Assembly: GCA_018714565.1 (NCBI GenBank)
Contig: DVNH01000049.1
Coordinates: 1 to 56,063, forward strand
Length of the DNA: 56,063 nucleotides
Direction of reading: 5' to 3'
Source: Candidatus Merdicola faecigallinarum
GTDB taxonomy: Bacteria; Bacillota; Clostridia; TANB77; CAG-508
Part shown: piece by piece, positions 37,824-45,780 of the stretch
Layout of the letters: each line of letters starts with the position of its first letter
Numbering within the stretch: position 1 is the first letter of the stretch
Program-made: the position numbers and the translations under genes
The notes under the pieces: model-generated
What the model was told of the DNA's origin: nothing
Seen by the model: only the letters and a program-made list of their open reading frames with translations
Databases searched by the model: none

Positions 37824-38906
37824 CTATAATTCAATATCAAATTCGATATACTCATCATCATTTTTTACTTTAATGGATCCTTCATGTAATTCTATAATCT
37901 CTTTTGTGATTGCGAGACCTAGTCCAGCTCCTCCGGTACTACTAATTCTTGCTTCATCTCCTCTATAAAATTTCTCAAATATTTTTTCAAGTTTATATTC
38001 AGGAATCTTTTCTCCTTTATTTCGAAAAGAGATTAATATTTTATCTTCCTTTTGCAATAAATTAATTTCTATGGTACTTCCCTCAAAACTATAATTAATG
38101 GCGTTCTTTAATAAATTGTCAAAAGCTCGTGCCAGTTTGTCCCCATCTCCCAAATACATTATTTTATCTGGAGTATTTAACTTGCAACATAGTCCTTTAT
38201 TTTCTAACATTGGGTAACATTCATCCACTAATTGTTTTAGCAAATATGCTATATTGATTTCATTTTTTATGATTGGCATTGCATGTAAATTATATCTTGT
38301 AATATCAAAGAATTGATTGATTAATTCTTCTACTCGTAGAGATTTGTTTAAAGCAATATTTATATATTTTTCCTGCAATTTTTTTGGAATTTCCTTTTCA
38401 TCAGAAAGCAATGTTAAATACCCAATAATCGAAGTAAGTGGTGTTTTTAAATCATGTGCCATATACATAATCAAATCATTCTTTTTTTGTTCTGCATCTC
38501 TTTCACTATTCTTTGTTGATATATAATTATATTTTATTTCATTGATCTTTTCCGCGAATTGATTCATATTGTCTGGTAACTTAATTGTTTCATTATCCTC
38601 TTCTAAGATCCTATCTAACGATTTATATACTTCATTTATACTATTTACATATTTCGAAATAAATCGATATAAAATAATTGCTAAAACAATTCCTACATAA
38701 ATATATAAAACAATCTCCCTATTATAAACAATCCAAGCATATAAATCATAGTTTAATCTAGCTACTAATATAGAAAGTGTATTTTCGAAAAACAACACAA
38801 GTATAAAATATAAAATGAAAGAAATGATTCCAGCAATTAATATATTCCCCAATAACTCCATTCCTATCTTTATCTTTGTTTTTGTTAAACTATTATTGTT
38901 TTTCAA
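37824..38906 (-). CDS. VanS-like sensor histidine kinase
   Basis: A 360-aa membrane histidine kinase. Two membrane helices (~14-36 and ~66-84) bracket a short external loop; then a linker, the HisKA dimerisation domain with 'YMAHDLKTPLTSIIGYL' (phospho-accepting His), and the HATPase domain (N-box 'DNLLKNAINYS', G-boxes 'FEKFYRGD' and 'GGAGLGLAI'). It overlaps the 3' end of the response regulator gene by 14 bp, giving translational coupling: the kinase is made only if ribosomes reach the regulator's end in the shifted frame. Confidence 0.93.
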   Translation of the reverse strand: MKNNNSLTKTKIKIGMELLGNILIAGIISFILYFILVLFFENTLSILVARLNYDLYAWIVYNREIVLYIYVGIVLAIILYRFISKYVNSINEVYKSLDRILEEDNETIKLPDNMNQFAEKINEIKYNYISTKNSERDAEQKKNDLIMYMAHDLKTPLTSIIGYLTLLSDEKEIPKKLQEKYINIALNKSLRVEELINQFFDITRYNLHAMPIIKNEINIAYLLKQLVDECYPMLENKGLCCKLNTPDKIMYLGDGDKLARAFDNLLKNAINYSFEGSTIEINLLQKEDKILISFRNKGEKIPEYKLEKIFEKFYRGDEARISSTGGAGLGLAITKEIIELHEGSIKVKNDDEYIEFDIEL

Positions 38907-39592
38907 TTTTATACCCCACTCCCCATACTGTTTTTATAAACTTTGGATTCTTTGAATCTTCTTTTAATTTTTCTCTTATTCTTCTGATATGTACCATTAT
39001 TGTATTATTACTATCAAAATATTTTTCTTTCCATACACTTTCAAATAATTCTTCTGAACGGATTACTTTTCCCTTGTTCATTGCTAAATAAAGTAATATC
39101 TCAAATTCTAATGGAGTTAATTCAATTTCTTTATTATATAATAAACATTTATGCTCCTTTTTATTAATTACTAATCCATTTATTTCTATAATATCTTCTA
39201 CTTTTCCTGTATTTTTCCCATCATTATACAATGTATATCTTCGTAATGCTGATTTTACTCTTGCTATTAGTTCTAAAGGATTAAATGGCTTTGTAATATA
39301 ATCGTCTGCCCCGAATCGTTAATCCTTTTATTTTGTCATTATCTTCTATTTTGGCAGTTAGCATAATTACTGGAAATTTTAACCCTTTTTCTCTAATATA
39401 TGCACATATTTCAAATCCATCTTTTCCATGAATCATAACATCTAAAATGGCAATATCTAAGTTTACTGTATCTATACAATTTATTGCTTCTTCTGAATCA
39501 TAAAATTTGTAAACATTATAATTTTCATTTTTTAGATAAACTTCCACTAAATCTGCAATTTCTTTTTCATCATCTAATACTAAAATATTCAT
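38893..39592 (-). CDS. OmpR/VanR-type response regulator, interrupted by +1 frameshift at CGG
   Basis: The ORF track splits this gene into 39281-39592 and 38893-39231. The N-terminal receiver (MNILVLDDEKEIADLVEVYL, phospho-Asp in 'IAILDVMIHGKDGF') runs to GLTI, then in-frame CGG at 39311-39313. Ignoring the C gives GADDYITKPFNPLELIARV, the universal receiver ending, and continues in frame with the winged-helix domain (GLVINKKEHK..., 'LTPLEFEILLYLAMN', 'VWGVGYKIE'). Total ~232 aa. Partner of the downstream kinase. Without a shift the product stops five residues after the expected KPF. Confidence 0.9.
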
Positions 39593-39659
39593 TTTGCTCC
39601 CCCTTTTCCCAATTATAGCATAATTTACGGTACTTTCTATCCTAGCAAAAGAATTGTAA

Positions 39660-39750
39660 GAAAATCGTAAGAATTTATTAATGGTTTCTTAAAACTCTAC
39701 CTTTTCCATTTCTTTATAATATAATTATAATTCAATTGGAGGTACTAAAA
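39660..39750. promoter_or_regulatory. divergent promoter region
   Basis: Intergenic region between the regulator (-) and the peptidase (+). GTAAGAAAATCGTAAG is a direct repeat (GTAAGAA, spaced one helical turn) that may be a VanR-like operator; TATAATATAATTATAA contains a -10. The peptidase ribosome site is TTGGAGGTACTAAAA. Confidence 0.35.
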
Positions 39751-40536
39751 ATGAAGAAAACAAAGAAAAAAAGATCTACTATTAAAAAAATAATTATATT
39801 AATTCTAATGATAGGATTTATTCTCGTTTTATATATTAGCTTTAATCGTACTCTACTAGAGCAAAATGATTTTATTTCTGATCTTAGTAAAACATTAAAT
39901 ATCGGAAATTCTAATAATTATAAAGTAATAAAACAAGATACCAATGATAAATATTCTGGTCTTGGTCAAAAACAAGTAACTAATAAAGATGGATATTTTA
40001 CTACTTTTACTACTGAAGATAAGAATAAAAAAACGTATAAAGAATATAAGCAAAATGGAAATTCGTCATGGAGCAATAAAGAATATTGGGGATCTACCAT
40101 GGCTGAAAATGGTTGTGGAATAACGGTAATGTCTATTATATTAAGTGGATATGGTAAAGAGTATACTCCAGAAGATTTGCGAAAAAAATATTATCCAGTA
40201 ATGGATTATGAAAATTTTTCTACAGAACTTTCTTCTACTTTTGGAATTAAAAATTCAAACTTCTATTATGATTCCATTCATCTCTCCAAAGATAAGATAA
40301 TAGAACATTTACAAACAAATAGACCTATTGTAGTTTGTGTTTGGAACAAGCCTACTGATAATCGATGGACTACTGCTTCTCATTATATGGTTTTACTCGC
40401 AACAGACGGAGATAACATGGTTTATGTTTCCAATCCAAATGGATTAGAAAATGATAGTAAAAGTTCTGGTTGGTATGATATCGATGAAATTACTCCTTAT
40501 CTTGCCAAAGCCTTATATATCGAAGATTACAAATAA
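39751..40536 (+). CDS. C39-like secreted/membrane-anchored peptidase
   Basis: A ~261-aa protein, start at ATG 39751 eight bases after GGAGG. A basic N-terminus and one membrane helix (residues ~13-32) anchor or export it. The C-terminal half is a papain-like peptidase C39_2 domain: 'STMAENGCGITVMSIILSGYG' with catalytic Cys, 'ASHYMVLLATDG' with catalytic His, 'VSNPNG' with Asn/Asp. Divergent from a VanRS-like two-component pair, whose likely target it is. Could trim peptidoglycan or peptides at the surface. Repeat copy C begins at its stop codon. Confidence 0.82.
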   Translation: MKKTKKKRSTIKKIIILILMIGFILVLYISFNRTLLEQNDFISDLSKTLNIGNSNNYKVIKQDTNDKYSGLGQKQVTNKDGYFTTFTTEDKNKKTYKEYKQNGNSSWSNKEYWGSTMAENGCGITVMSIILSGYGKEYTPEDLRKKYYPVMDYENFSTELSSTFGIKNSNFYYDSIHLSKDKIIEHLQTNRPIVVCVWNKPTDNRWTTASHYMVLLATDGDNMVYVSNPNGLENDSKSSGWYDIDEITPYLAKALYIEDYK

Positions 40537-40648
40537 GAAAAGTGGCTTCGCCACATGTACAGATTGCTTCGCAATCGCACAGACTAATGTAACTTAGGCC
40601 TTGTTACTCCAGAAATTTCTGACGAAATTTCCTACGTAATAAGAAAAA
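40536..40648 (+). repeat. dispersed structured repeat, copy C
   Basis: The best-preserved copy: AAGAAAAGTGGCTTCGCCAC, AGATTGCTTCGCAATCGCAC, GTAACTTAGGCCTTGTTAC, GAAATTTCTGACGAAATTTC, then ACGTAATAAGAAAAAA. Hairpins GTGGC/GCCAC, GATTGC/GCAATC and GTAAC/GTTAC follow one another. It abuts the stop codon of the peptidase gene. Confidence 0.9.
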
Positions 40649-40682
40649 AGGTTAGTTATTTATTTTTATAACTAACCTTTTT
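40645..40682. terminator. convergent terminator
   Basis: AAAAAGGTTAGTTAT pairing with ATAACTAACCTTTTT, intact directly after repeat copy C. Confidence 0.85.
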
Positions 40683-40703
40683 AAGTATAATGTTCCATAT
40701 TAA

Positions 40704-41267
40704 CTAGATTTCTTTTATCACTTTACATGGATTTCCAACAGCTACTACATTGGATGGAATATCTTTATTGACTACACTTCCTGCTCCAATTACAACGTTA
40801 TCTCCAATTGTTACACCTGGAAGTACAACAACATTTCCTCCGATCCACACATTGTTTCCAACTTTAATTGGCTTTGCATATTCTAGTCCTTTGTTTCTTG
40901 TTTCATAATCTAAAGGATGTCCTGCAGTATAAAATCCACAATTTGGCGCAATAAACACATTATCTCCAAATTCTACTTTATTAGCATCTAGTATTACTAA
41001 ATTATGATTTGCATAAAATTTTTCTCCAATTTCAATATTATAGCCATAATCACATAAAAATGGTTGTTCTATTAAAAAATTATTCTTTGTTTTTCCTAAT
41101 ATTGTTTTCATAAAATTTTTTCTTTCTTCTATATTTGATGGTCTTATATTGTTATATTCAAAACATTTATCTTTTGCCGCATAAATTTCTTTTATTAATT
41201 CTCCATTACAGTTACTATCATATAATTCTCCTGCTAACATTTTTTCTTTCTCTCTTTTTAAATCCAT
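40704..41267 (-). CDS. maa: maltose/galactoside O-acetyltransferase-like
   Basis: A 187-aa left-handed beta-helix acetyltransferase of the Maa/LacA/NodL family, acetyl-CoA dependent. N-terminal 'KMLAGELYDSNCNGEL' is the Maa helical segment; the hexapeptide repeats include 'NVFIAPNCGFYTAGHPLDYETRN' with the catalytic His, and 'VWIGGNVVVLPGVTIGDNVVIGAGSVVNKDI'. Acceptor sugar unknown. Single gene after a convergent terminator. Confidence 0.93.
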   Translation of the reverse strand: MDLKREKEKMLAGELYDSNCNGELIKEIYAAKDKCFEYNNIRPSNIEERKNFMKTILGKTKNNFLIEQPFLCDYGYNIEIGEKFYANHNLVILDANKVEFGDNVFIAPNCGFYTAGHPLDYETRNKGLEYAKPIKVGNNVWIGGNVVVLPGVTIGDNVVIGAGSVVNKDIPSNVVAVGNPCKVIKEI

Positions 41268-41342
41268 ATTATTCCTCTCTTTCCTCTTTACTAAATTAAT
41301 CTAAATAATTTATATACCTATTTTGTATCAATTATCAGCTTA

Positions 41343-41537
41343 TTATTTATCCATTAAATCATATCTTTTAAATATGGTAATAATCATACTATAAACTAAT
41401 TTTTTCCCTAATAATTCTCTAAATTTTGTTGTTTTTGATTTTCCTTCACTTCTTAACATTTCTAATTCTTTTCCTAGTTTATCATATTCATTTAAAATAT
41501 CTTGAAGTGCCTTTTCAAATCTTACTAATCGATCCAT
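41343..41537 (-). CDS. small charged hypothetical protein
   Basis: A 64-aa protein (MDRLVRFEKALQDILNEYDKLGKELEMLRSEG...). The first 30 residues form a likely coiled coil; a flexible KSKTTKF linker and a C-terminal hydrophobic helix follow. No family recognised. A ribosome site GGAGGGAGTTGT directly precedes the ATG. It stands alone between maa and the ABC permease genes. Confidence 0.6.
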   Translation of the reverse strand: MDRLVRFEKALQDILNEYDKLGKELEMLRSEGKSKTTKFRELLGKKLVYSMIITIFKRYDLMDK

Positions 41538-41733
41538 ACAACTCCCTCCATATAAATTCTAAATTTTGTTGCTTTTATATTACCATAAGCATTCGGATAT
41601 TAGCAATTACAAATCAAGTATGTTTTTAAATAAAATATAAAAAGGAACAAATAAAATTGATCACTACCTAAATTGCAACTTGTTTTCTGTAAATGACTAT
41701 TGTTACTACTTTTTTATATATTCAGGTTATAAA

Positions 41734-42408
41734 CTATTCTTCTTTATTTTTATACACTTTATATGCTATTTTATAAGATATAAAATACATAATTATCATA
41801 GTTGCTACTAATATAATCAATCCAAATTTATTTATAAAAAGATTTATCATTTCCATATTTATATTAATGTTAGCCTTCGTTACTAAAAAATATATTCCCC
41901 CAACAGCTGCAATAATTATAAACACTAAAATAAACATTTGAATTCTTCCTTTTTCAGCTCCCCATTTGAATATACTAGGAATTTGTATAGCTTGTAATAA
42001 AGAAATCCCCCATATTCCTCCGATTACAGATGTTATTAAACTTTCATAGTCAAGATTGATTATATTTTCAGGTCTTACATTATTCATTATATTCACAACA
42101 ATTACCGTAAGAATAAAACCTATGATTCCTCCTATTATAGTTGCTCCTATTGCTAAAATGTACTTTTCTGCTACGATTTCTTTCCTATTTGTTGGAAGTG
42201 TTAAAATATATCTATTTGATTTTGATATTTCATCATAACTAAATGTAGAAAGTGAAATCATACCAACTATTACACCAATGATAATTGGGGCGAGATTAAT
42301 TGATTCTGTTCCTATTATAGCAATTCCACAAAATAAAATTATAACAATTAGCGATGCTTTGTAACTTGATAAATTATATAAATCCTTTTTCAATAATCCT
42401 TTTATCAT
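41734..42408 (-). CDS. ABC-2 type transporter permease
   Basis: A 224-aa membrane protein with six hydrophobic segments and the start 'MIKGLLKKDLYNLSSYKASL', typical of ABC-2 permeases of the BcrB/YtrC-like type. The TMs are at ~20-36, 38-54, 80-105, 120-135, 155-175 and 195-215. It begins 2 bp after the ATPase stop, so the two are translationally coupled. Probably exports an antibiotic peptide or lipid, or mediates resistance; substrate unknown. Confidence 0.85.
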   Translation of the reverse strand: MIKGLLKKDLYNLSSYKASLIVIILFCGIAIIGTESINLAPIIIGVIVGMISLSTFSYDEISKSNRYILTLPTNRKEIVAEKYILAIGATIIGGIIGFILTVIVVNIMNNVRPENIINLDYESLITSVIGGIWGISLLQAIQIPSIFKWGAEKGRIQMFILVFIIIAAVGGIYFLVTKANININMEMINLFINKFGLIILVATMIIMYFISYKIAYKVYKNKEE

Positions 42409-42410
42409 AA

Positions 42411-43268
42411 TTATTTTTCCCCCTTAATATAAAATAACATTATATCTTCAATAGATGGCTTATCAATCGTTGTAATATTATATTTACTTCTTATCGTATT
42501 TTTATCACTTGTTAATACTTCATATTGATACTTTCCTTTTTTGTAAGTAATATAGTCTTTTTCATCTAATCTAATAAAATCATCTTTGCTACATTTGATT
42601 ATTCCATAGTTTTCTAATACTTCTTCTGTTGGTAGATTAAATATCATTTTTCCTTTTTCAATAAATACTATATAGTCTGATATATGTTCTAAATCTGTTG
42701 TAATATGTGTTGATAATAATATTGATCTTGTTTCATCTTCTTCGATATATTTTCTAAAAATATCTAATATTTCATTTCTTACAACTGGATCAAGACCACT
42801 CGTTGGCTCATCTAATATTAAAAGTTTAGGATTGTGTGATATTGCTGTTGCTATTTTTAATTTCATTTTCATACCACTTGAAAAGTCTTTTATCAATTTA
42901 TCTGTTGGTAAGTTAAACTGTTTTAATAGATTTATATATCTATTTGTATTCCAAGTTTTGTAAAATTCTTTCATAATAGAATTAACTTGTTTTGCAGTTA
43001 GATACTCTGATAAAAAGCTATCATCTAATACAACTCCTGTTTCTTCTTTTATTTCCTTTTCATATTTTTTATTATCTTTTCCAAATATTTTTATAATTCC
43101 TTCTGCTTTCGTAATATTCAATATCGATTTAATTGTAGTCGTTTTTCCTGCTCCATTTTCTCCAATTAGTCCCACTATACAGCCTTGTGGCACATTAAAA
43201 CTAATTTGTTTTAATTCAAAATCTTTATATTTTTTTGAAACATTTTGTAATTCAATATTATTTTCCAT
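42411..43268 (-). CDS. ABC transporter ATP-binding protein
   Basis: A ~285-aa ABC ATPase. Start at M7 (MENNIELQNVSKKY) after AGGAGGATTTTTAGA. Walker A GENGAGKTTTIKSI, Q-loop 'VVLDDSFL', signature 'FSSGMKMKLKIA' (LSGGQ replaced by SSGMK as in many YtrB/BcrA proteins), Walker B 'LLILDEPTSGLD', H-loop 'STHITTDLE'. It pairs with the permease and the GntR/YtrA-type regulator to form a Ytr-like operon that usually responds to cell-wall antibiotics. Confidence 0.93.
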   Translation of the reverse strand: MENNIELQNVSKKYKDFELKQISFNVPQGCIVGLIGENGAGKTTTIKSILNITKAEGIIKIFGKDNKKYEKEIKEETGVVLDDSFLSEYLTAKQVNSIMKEFYKTWNTNRYINLLKQFNLPTDKLIKDFSSGMKMKLKIATAISHNPKLLILDEPTSGLDPVVRNEILDIFRKYIEEDETRSILLSTHITTDLEHISDYIVFIEKGKMIFNLPTEEVLENYGIIKCSKDDFIRLDEKDYITYKKGKYQYEVLTSDKNTIRSKYNITTIDKPSIEDIMLFYIKGEK

Positions 43269-43269
43269 T

Positions 43270-43647
43270 CTAAAAATCCTCCTCAAAGATCATTTTAAAT
43301 AATTCTTTTATTTCATCTTCCGCTATATTTGCTACTTTTGAAATGTTATAGATTTTTTCAATATAGTCTTGAATTTCTTTTAGTTTTTCTTCTTTTATTA
43401 GTTCTAAATTTTTAGGAGCAATAAAACTTCCCTTTCCTTGAACTGTTTTTATAAATCCTTCTCTTTCTAATTCATCATAGGCTTTTTTTACTGTTAAAAA
43501 ACTAATTTTTAAATCATTTGCTAAATTTCTTACAGATGGTAACATATCTTCTTCTTTCAATTCATTGGAAAATATAGCTGCTTTTATCGCATTGTTTATT
43601 TGTTCATAAATTGGTACACTACTGTTATTACTAATTATTATATTCAT
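43270..43647 (-). CDS. GntR family (YtrA subfamily) regulator
   Basis: A ~125-aa GntR regulator with winged helix and a short C-terminal tail, the YtrA layout. Start at M8 of the track (MNIIISNNSSVPIYEQI) after AAGGAGGGGAAAT. 'SVPIYEQINNAIKAAIFSNELKEEDMLPSVRNLANDLKISFLTVKKAYDELEREGFIKTVQGKGSF' is canonical. Its stop overlaps the ribosome site of the ATPase. Probably represses this three-gene operon. Confidence 0.93.
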   Translation of the reverse strand: MNIIISNNSSVPIYEQINNAIKAAIFSNELKEEDMLPSVRNLANDLKISFLTVKKAYDELEREGFIKTVQGKGSFIAPKNLELIKEEKLKEIQDYIEKIYNISKVANIAEDEIKELFKMIFEEDF

Positions 43648-43684
43648 ATTTCCCCTCCTTATCGTCACTCACTGTTATGCTATA

Positions 43685-43712
43685 ACTATAACACTTTATA
43701 ACAATATGTCAA
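43685..43712 (-). promoter_or_regulatory. promoter of GntR-ABC operon
   Basis: TTGACA, 16-bp spacer, TATAGT on the minus strand. GTTATAAAGTGTTATAGTTATAGCATAAC over the -10 holds GTTAT/ATAAC arms that could be the GntR operator. Confidence 0.55.
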
Positions 43713-43848
43713 TATATTTTTATAAAAAATTTAAATTAAAAAAGAGAACCACATTTTCTGTAGTCCCCTATATCCATTTCTAATAATTCATTCATTTACT
43801 TTTCTCTGCTTATTCTGCTTGTTCTAATATCTTATTTACCCTATTATT

Positions 43849-43941
43849 TTATATAGATAAATCTTTACCCAAATATATAATACAGTTAATAATAAATCCA
43901 ATTATCCCTAAAGTTATAGATATATTCTTATAACTCAGCAT
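43849..43941 (-). CDS. 30-aa membrane peptide coupled to XRE gene
   Basis: Too short for the track: an ATG at 43941, two bases after the stop of the XRE gene, encodes MLSYKNISITLGIIGFIINC... with one membrane helix and a charged end (GKDLSI). The junction AAATTAGTGATG suggests reinitiation; the nearest ribosome site is AAGGA within the previous gene. It could be a small membrane partner of the membrane-tethered regulator, or a frameshifted remnant. Confidence 0.35.
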   Translation of the reverse strand: MLSYKNISITLGIIGFIINCIIYLGKDLSI

Positions 43942-43943
43942 CA

Positions 43944-44339
43944 CTAATTTTTATTTTCCTTGTTAGTTAATAAATAGATGCTAATACAGATTATTCCAAT
44001 ACCTAACATAATGATTGACGACTTTACAGCGATTTGATTTAAGATATTTAGAGTTACCGCTGCAATTCCCATTGCTAGTGCAACTGCTTTAAATATTAGA
44101 TTCATTAAATCCTTTGTTTTCATTTCTAAATTATCTTTCTTCTTTGCTTTTAAGAGTTCTTCAACCGATACTTCCAGTATATCTGCTAATTTTGATATTG
44201 TATTAACATCAGGGCAAGAGAGATCTCGTTCCCATTTTGAAACTGCTTTATCAGTAACATTCATTTTTTCTGCTAACTCATTTTGTGTCATACCTTTTTC
44301 CTTTCTTAAAGAAGCAATCGTTTCTCCAATACTTCTCAT
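43944..44339 (-). CDS. XRE-family regulator with membrane helices
   Basis: A 131-aa protein. The N-terminal helix-turn-helix (MRSIGETIASLRKEKGMTQNELAEKMNVTDKAVSKWERDLSCPDVNTISKLADILEVSVEELL) is a classic Xre/SinR-type domain. The C-terminus has two hydrophobic helices (~80-98, ~105-125), so the regulator is likely membrane-tethered, as in many clostridial regulators. AATAATCGGTTTAGTTTACTCG upstream, with repeated TTTAC(T), might be its operator (AGTAAACT half-sites at 44380-44440). Confidence 0.88.
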   Translation of the reverse strand: MRSIGETIASLRKEKGMTQNELAEKMNVTDKAVSKWERDLSCPDVNTISKLADILEVSVEELLKAKKKDNLEMKTKDLMNLIFKAVALAMGIAAVTLNILNQIAVKSSIIMLGIGIICISIYLLTNKENKN

Positions 44340-44379
44340 TTTAATTCCTCCTTACTTTAGTATGATAAAATGTTACTAT

Positions 44380-44440
44380 AATCTATAAATAAAGTAAACC
44401 AATAATCGGTTTAGTTTACTCGACTATTAGTTTACTTTGG
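44380..44440 (-). promoter_or_regulatory. repeated half-sites upstream of XRE gene
   Basis: AGTAAACC, TAGTTTACTCG and TAGTTTACTTTGG form three copies of an AGTAAAC/GTTTACT half-site just upstream of the XRE gene; probable autoregulatory operator. Confidence 0.4.
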
Positions 44441-44465
44441 ATAATTTTCAACAAATTGTTTAAAA

Positions 44466-45674
44466 TTATTTATCGTTCTTATGATTACTTAAATGGTATA
44501 GTTCTTTTAGCGGAATATTATTTTCTTTTGCCAATTTCTTAACACTTTCATATTCTGGATAAATATATTCTTCACCATTATTAAGTACTTTTTTTGCTTT
44601 TATTTTACCATATTTTGTATCTATTTCTAGCATTTCTCTTTGTAATTCTGTCCTATATTCAAAGCGATATCGAATTCCTATCGTTGTTGTTTCTCTAAAA
44701 ATAATATTTTGCAGTTTAAACATATCTTGCTTCCTACAAGTTACACTCATTCTATATCCAGGTCTATTTTTTTTCATATAAATTGGTGTAAAAAATACAT
44801 CTAATGCTCCATTTTGAAATAATAATTCTTGTGTATATCCAAATATCTCTCCGCTACAATCATCGATATTCGTTTCCATTACTACTAAATTTTCATTTTG
44901 TTTTTCGGATTCTCCATAATACACTTTTAATATATTGGGAATTTTTAAGTCTTTTGATCCTGCTCCCCAGCCTATTTTTTCTGTTACCATAGCAGGAAGG
45001 GTAGTAAACTCTGTTGCAAGTTCTGCAATAATTGCAGCACCTGTTGGTGTAACCAATTCTGTATCAATGTCTATTTGTCTAAATTCTACATTGGAATTTG
45101 CAAAAATCTCACTTGTTGCTGGAACAGGAACAGAAATTAGTCCATGTGCACACCTAATAAATCCATATCCGTCATTTACAACACTTGAAATAATTTTGTC
45201 CGGATTTATTTTGTGAATTAAGATAGCCGTTCCAACAATATCTACAATAGAATCAATTGCTCCAACTTCGTGGAAATGTACTTCGTCTAGTGGTTTATTA
45301 TGTACTTTACTTTCTGCTTTTGCAACTCTTAAGAAAATTCTTTTTGCTAATTCCTTTACTTTTTCTTCTAAAGAACTGTTTTCTATTATTGTATTTACAT
45401 CATTTAGATTTCTATGTTCGTGATGATGGTGTTCATGTTGGTGTTGTTCGTGATGATCTTTTTTATGATGATCATGTTCTAATATAACATCTACATAAGT
45501 CCCTGTAATTCCATTCTTTACTTTTTTTGATATCTCTATTTTGTATTCATCTATATTTAATTTTTTTAATTCATTTAATAGGTAGTTTTCATCTCCTACA
45601 ATTTCTAATAAGGCTCCTAGTGTCATATTTCCACTTATTCCGCTTGAACAGTCAAAATACAATGTTTTCATCAT
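44466..45674 (-). CDS. larC: nickel pincer cofactor biosynthesis protein LarC
   Basis: A 402-aa LarC, which inserts nickel into the pyridinium-3,5-bisthiocarboxylic acid mononucleotide cofactor of lactate racemase and related enzymes. N-terminus 'TLYFDCSSGISGNMTLGALLEI' and 'EVHFHEVGAIDSIVDIVG' are diagnostic. Residues ~70-90 form a His-rich loop (HDHHKKDHHEQHQHEHHHHEH), probably a metal reservoir. Here it is a single continuous ORF; in some lactobacilli larC is split by a frameshift. No larA, larB or larE is in this window. Confidence 0.93.
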   Translation of the reverse strand: MMKTLYFDCSSGISGNMTLGALLEIVGDENYLLNELKKLNIDEYKIEISKKVKNGITGTYVDVILEHDHHKKDHHEQHQHEHHHHEHRNLNDVNTIIENSSLEEKVKELAKRIFLRVAKAESKVHNKPLDEVHFHEVGAIDSIVDIVGTAILIHKINPDKIISSVVNDGYGFIRCAHGLISVPVPATSEIFANSNVEFRQIDIDTELVTPTGAAIIAELATEFTTLPAMVTEKIGWGAGSKDLKIPNILKVYYGESEKQNENLVVMETNIDDCSGEIFGYTQELLFQNGALDVFFTPIYMKKNRPGYRMSVTCRKQDMFKLQNIIFRETTTIGIRYRFEYRTELQREMLEIDTKYGKIKAKKVLNNGEEYIYPEYESVKKLAKENNIPLKELYHLSNHKNDK

Positions 45675-45780
45675 TTTATCTTCTCCTTTACATCACTTAT
45701 GGCTGTACTAAAAAAGCACAGCCACTTCTTTCCATCTTTGATTTCTAACTAAAAGAAAGAAATCTCAAAGCAAATATTGA

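Noticed and set aside
39281-39592. A 103-aa single-domain receiver protein
   Set aside because: The frame simply fails at CGG; the receiver ending and DNA-binding domain continue in the +1 frame, so it is one gene.
45701-45723. GGCTGT/ACAGCC hairpin between DUF362 and larC as a terminator
   Set aside because: Stem is short and there is no T-run in the needed direction.
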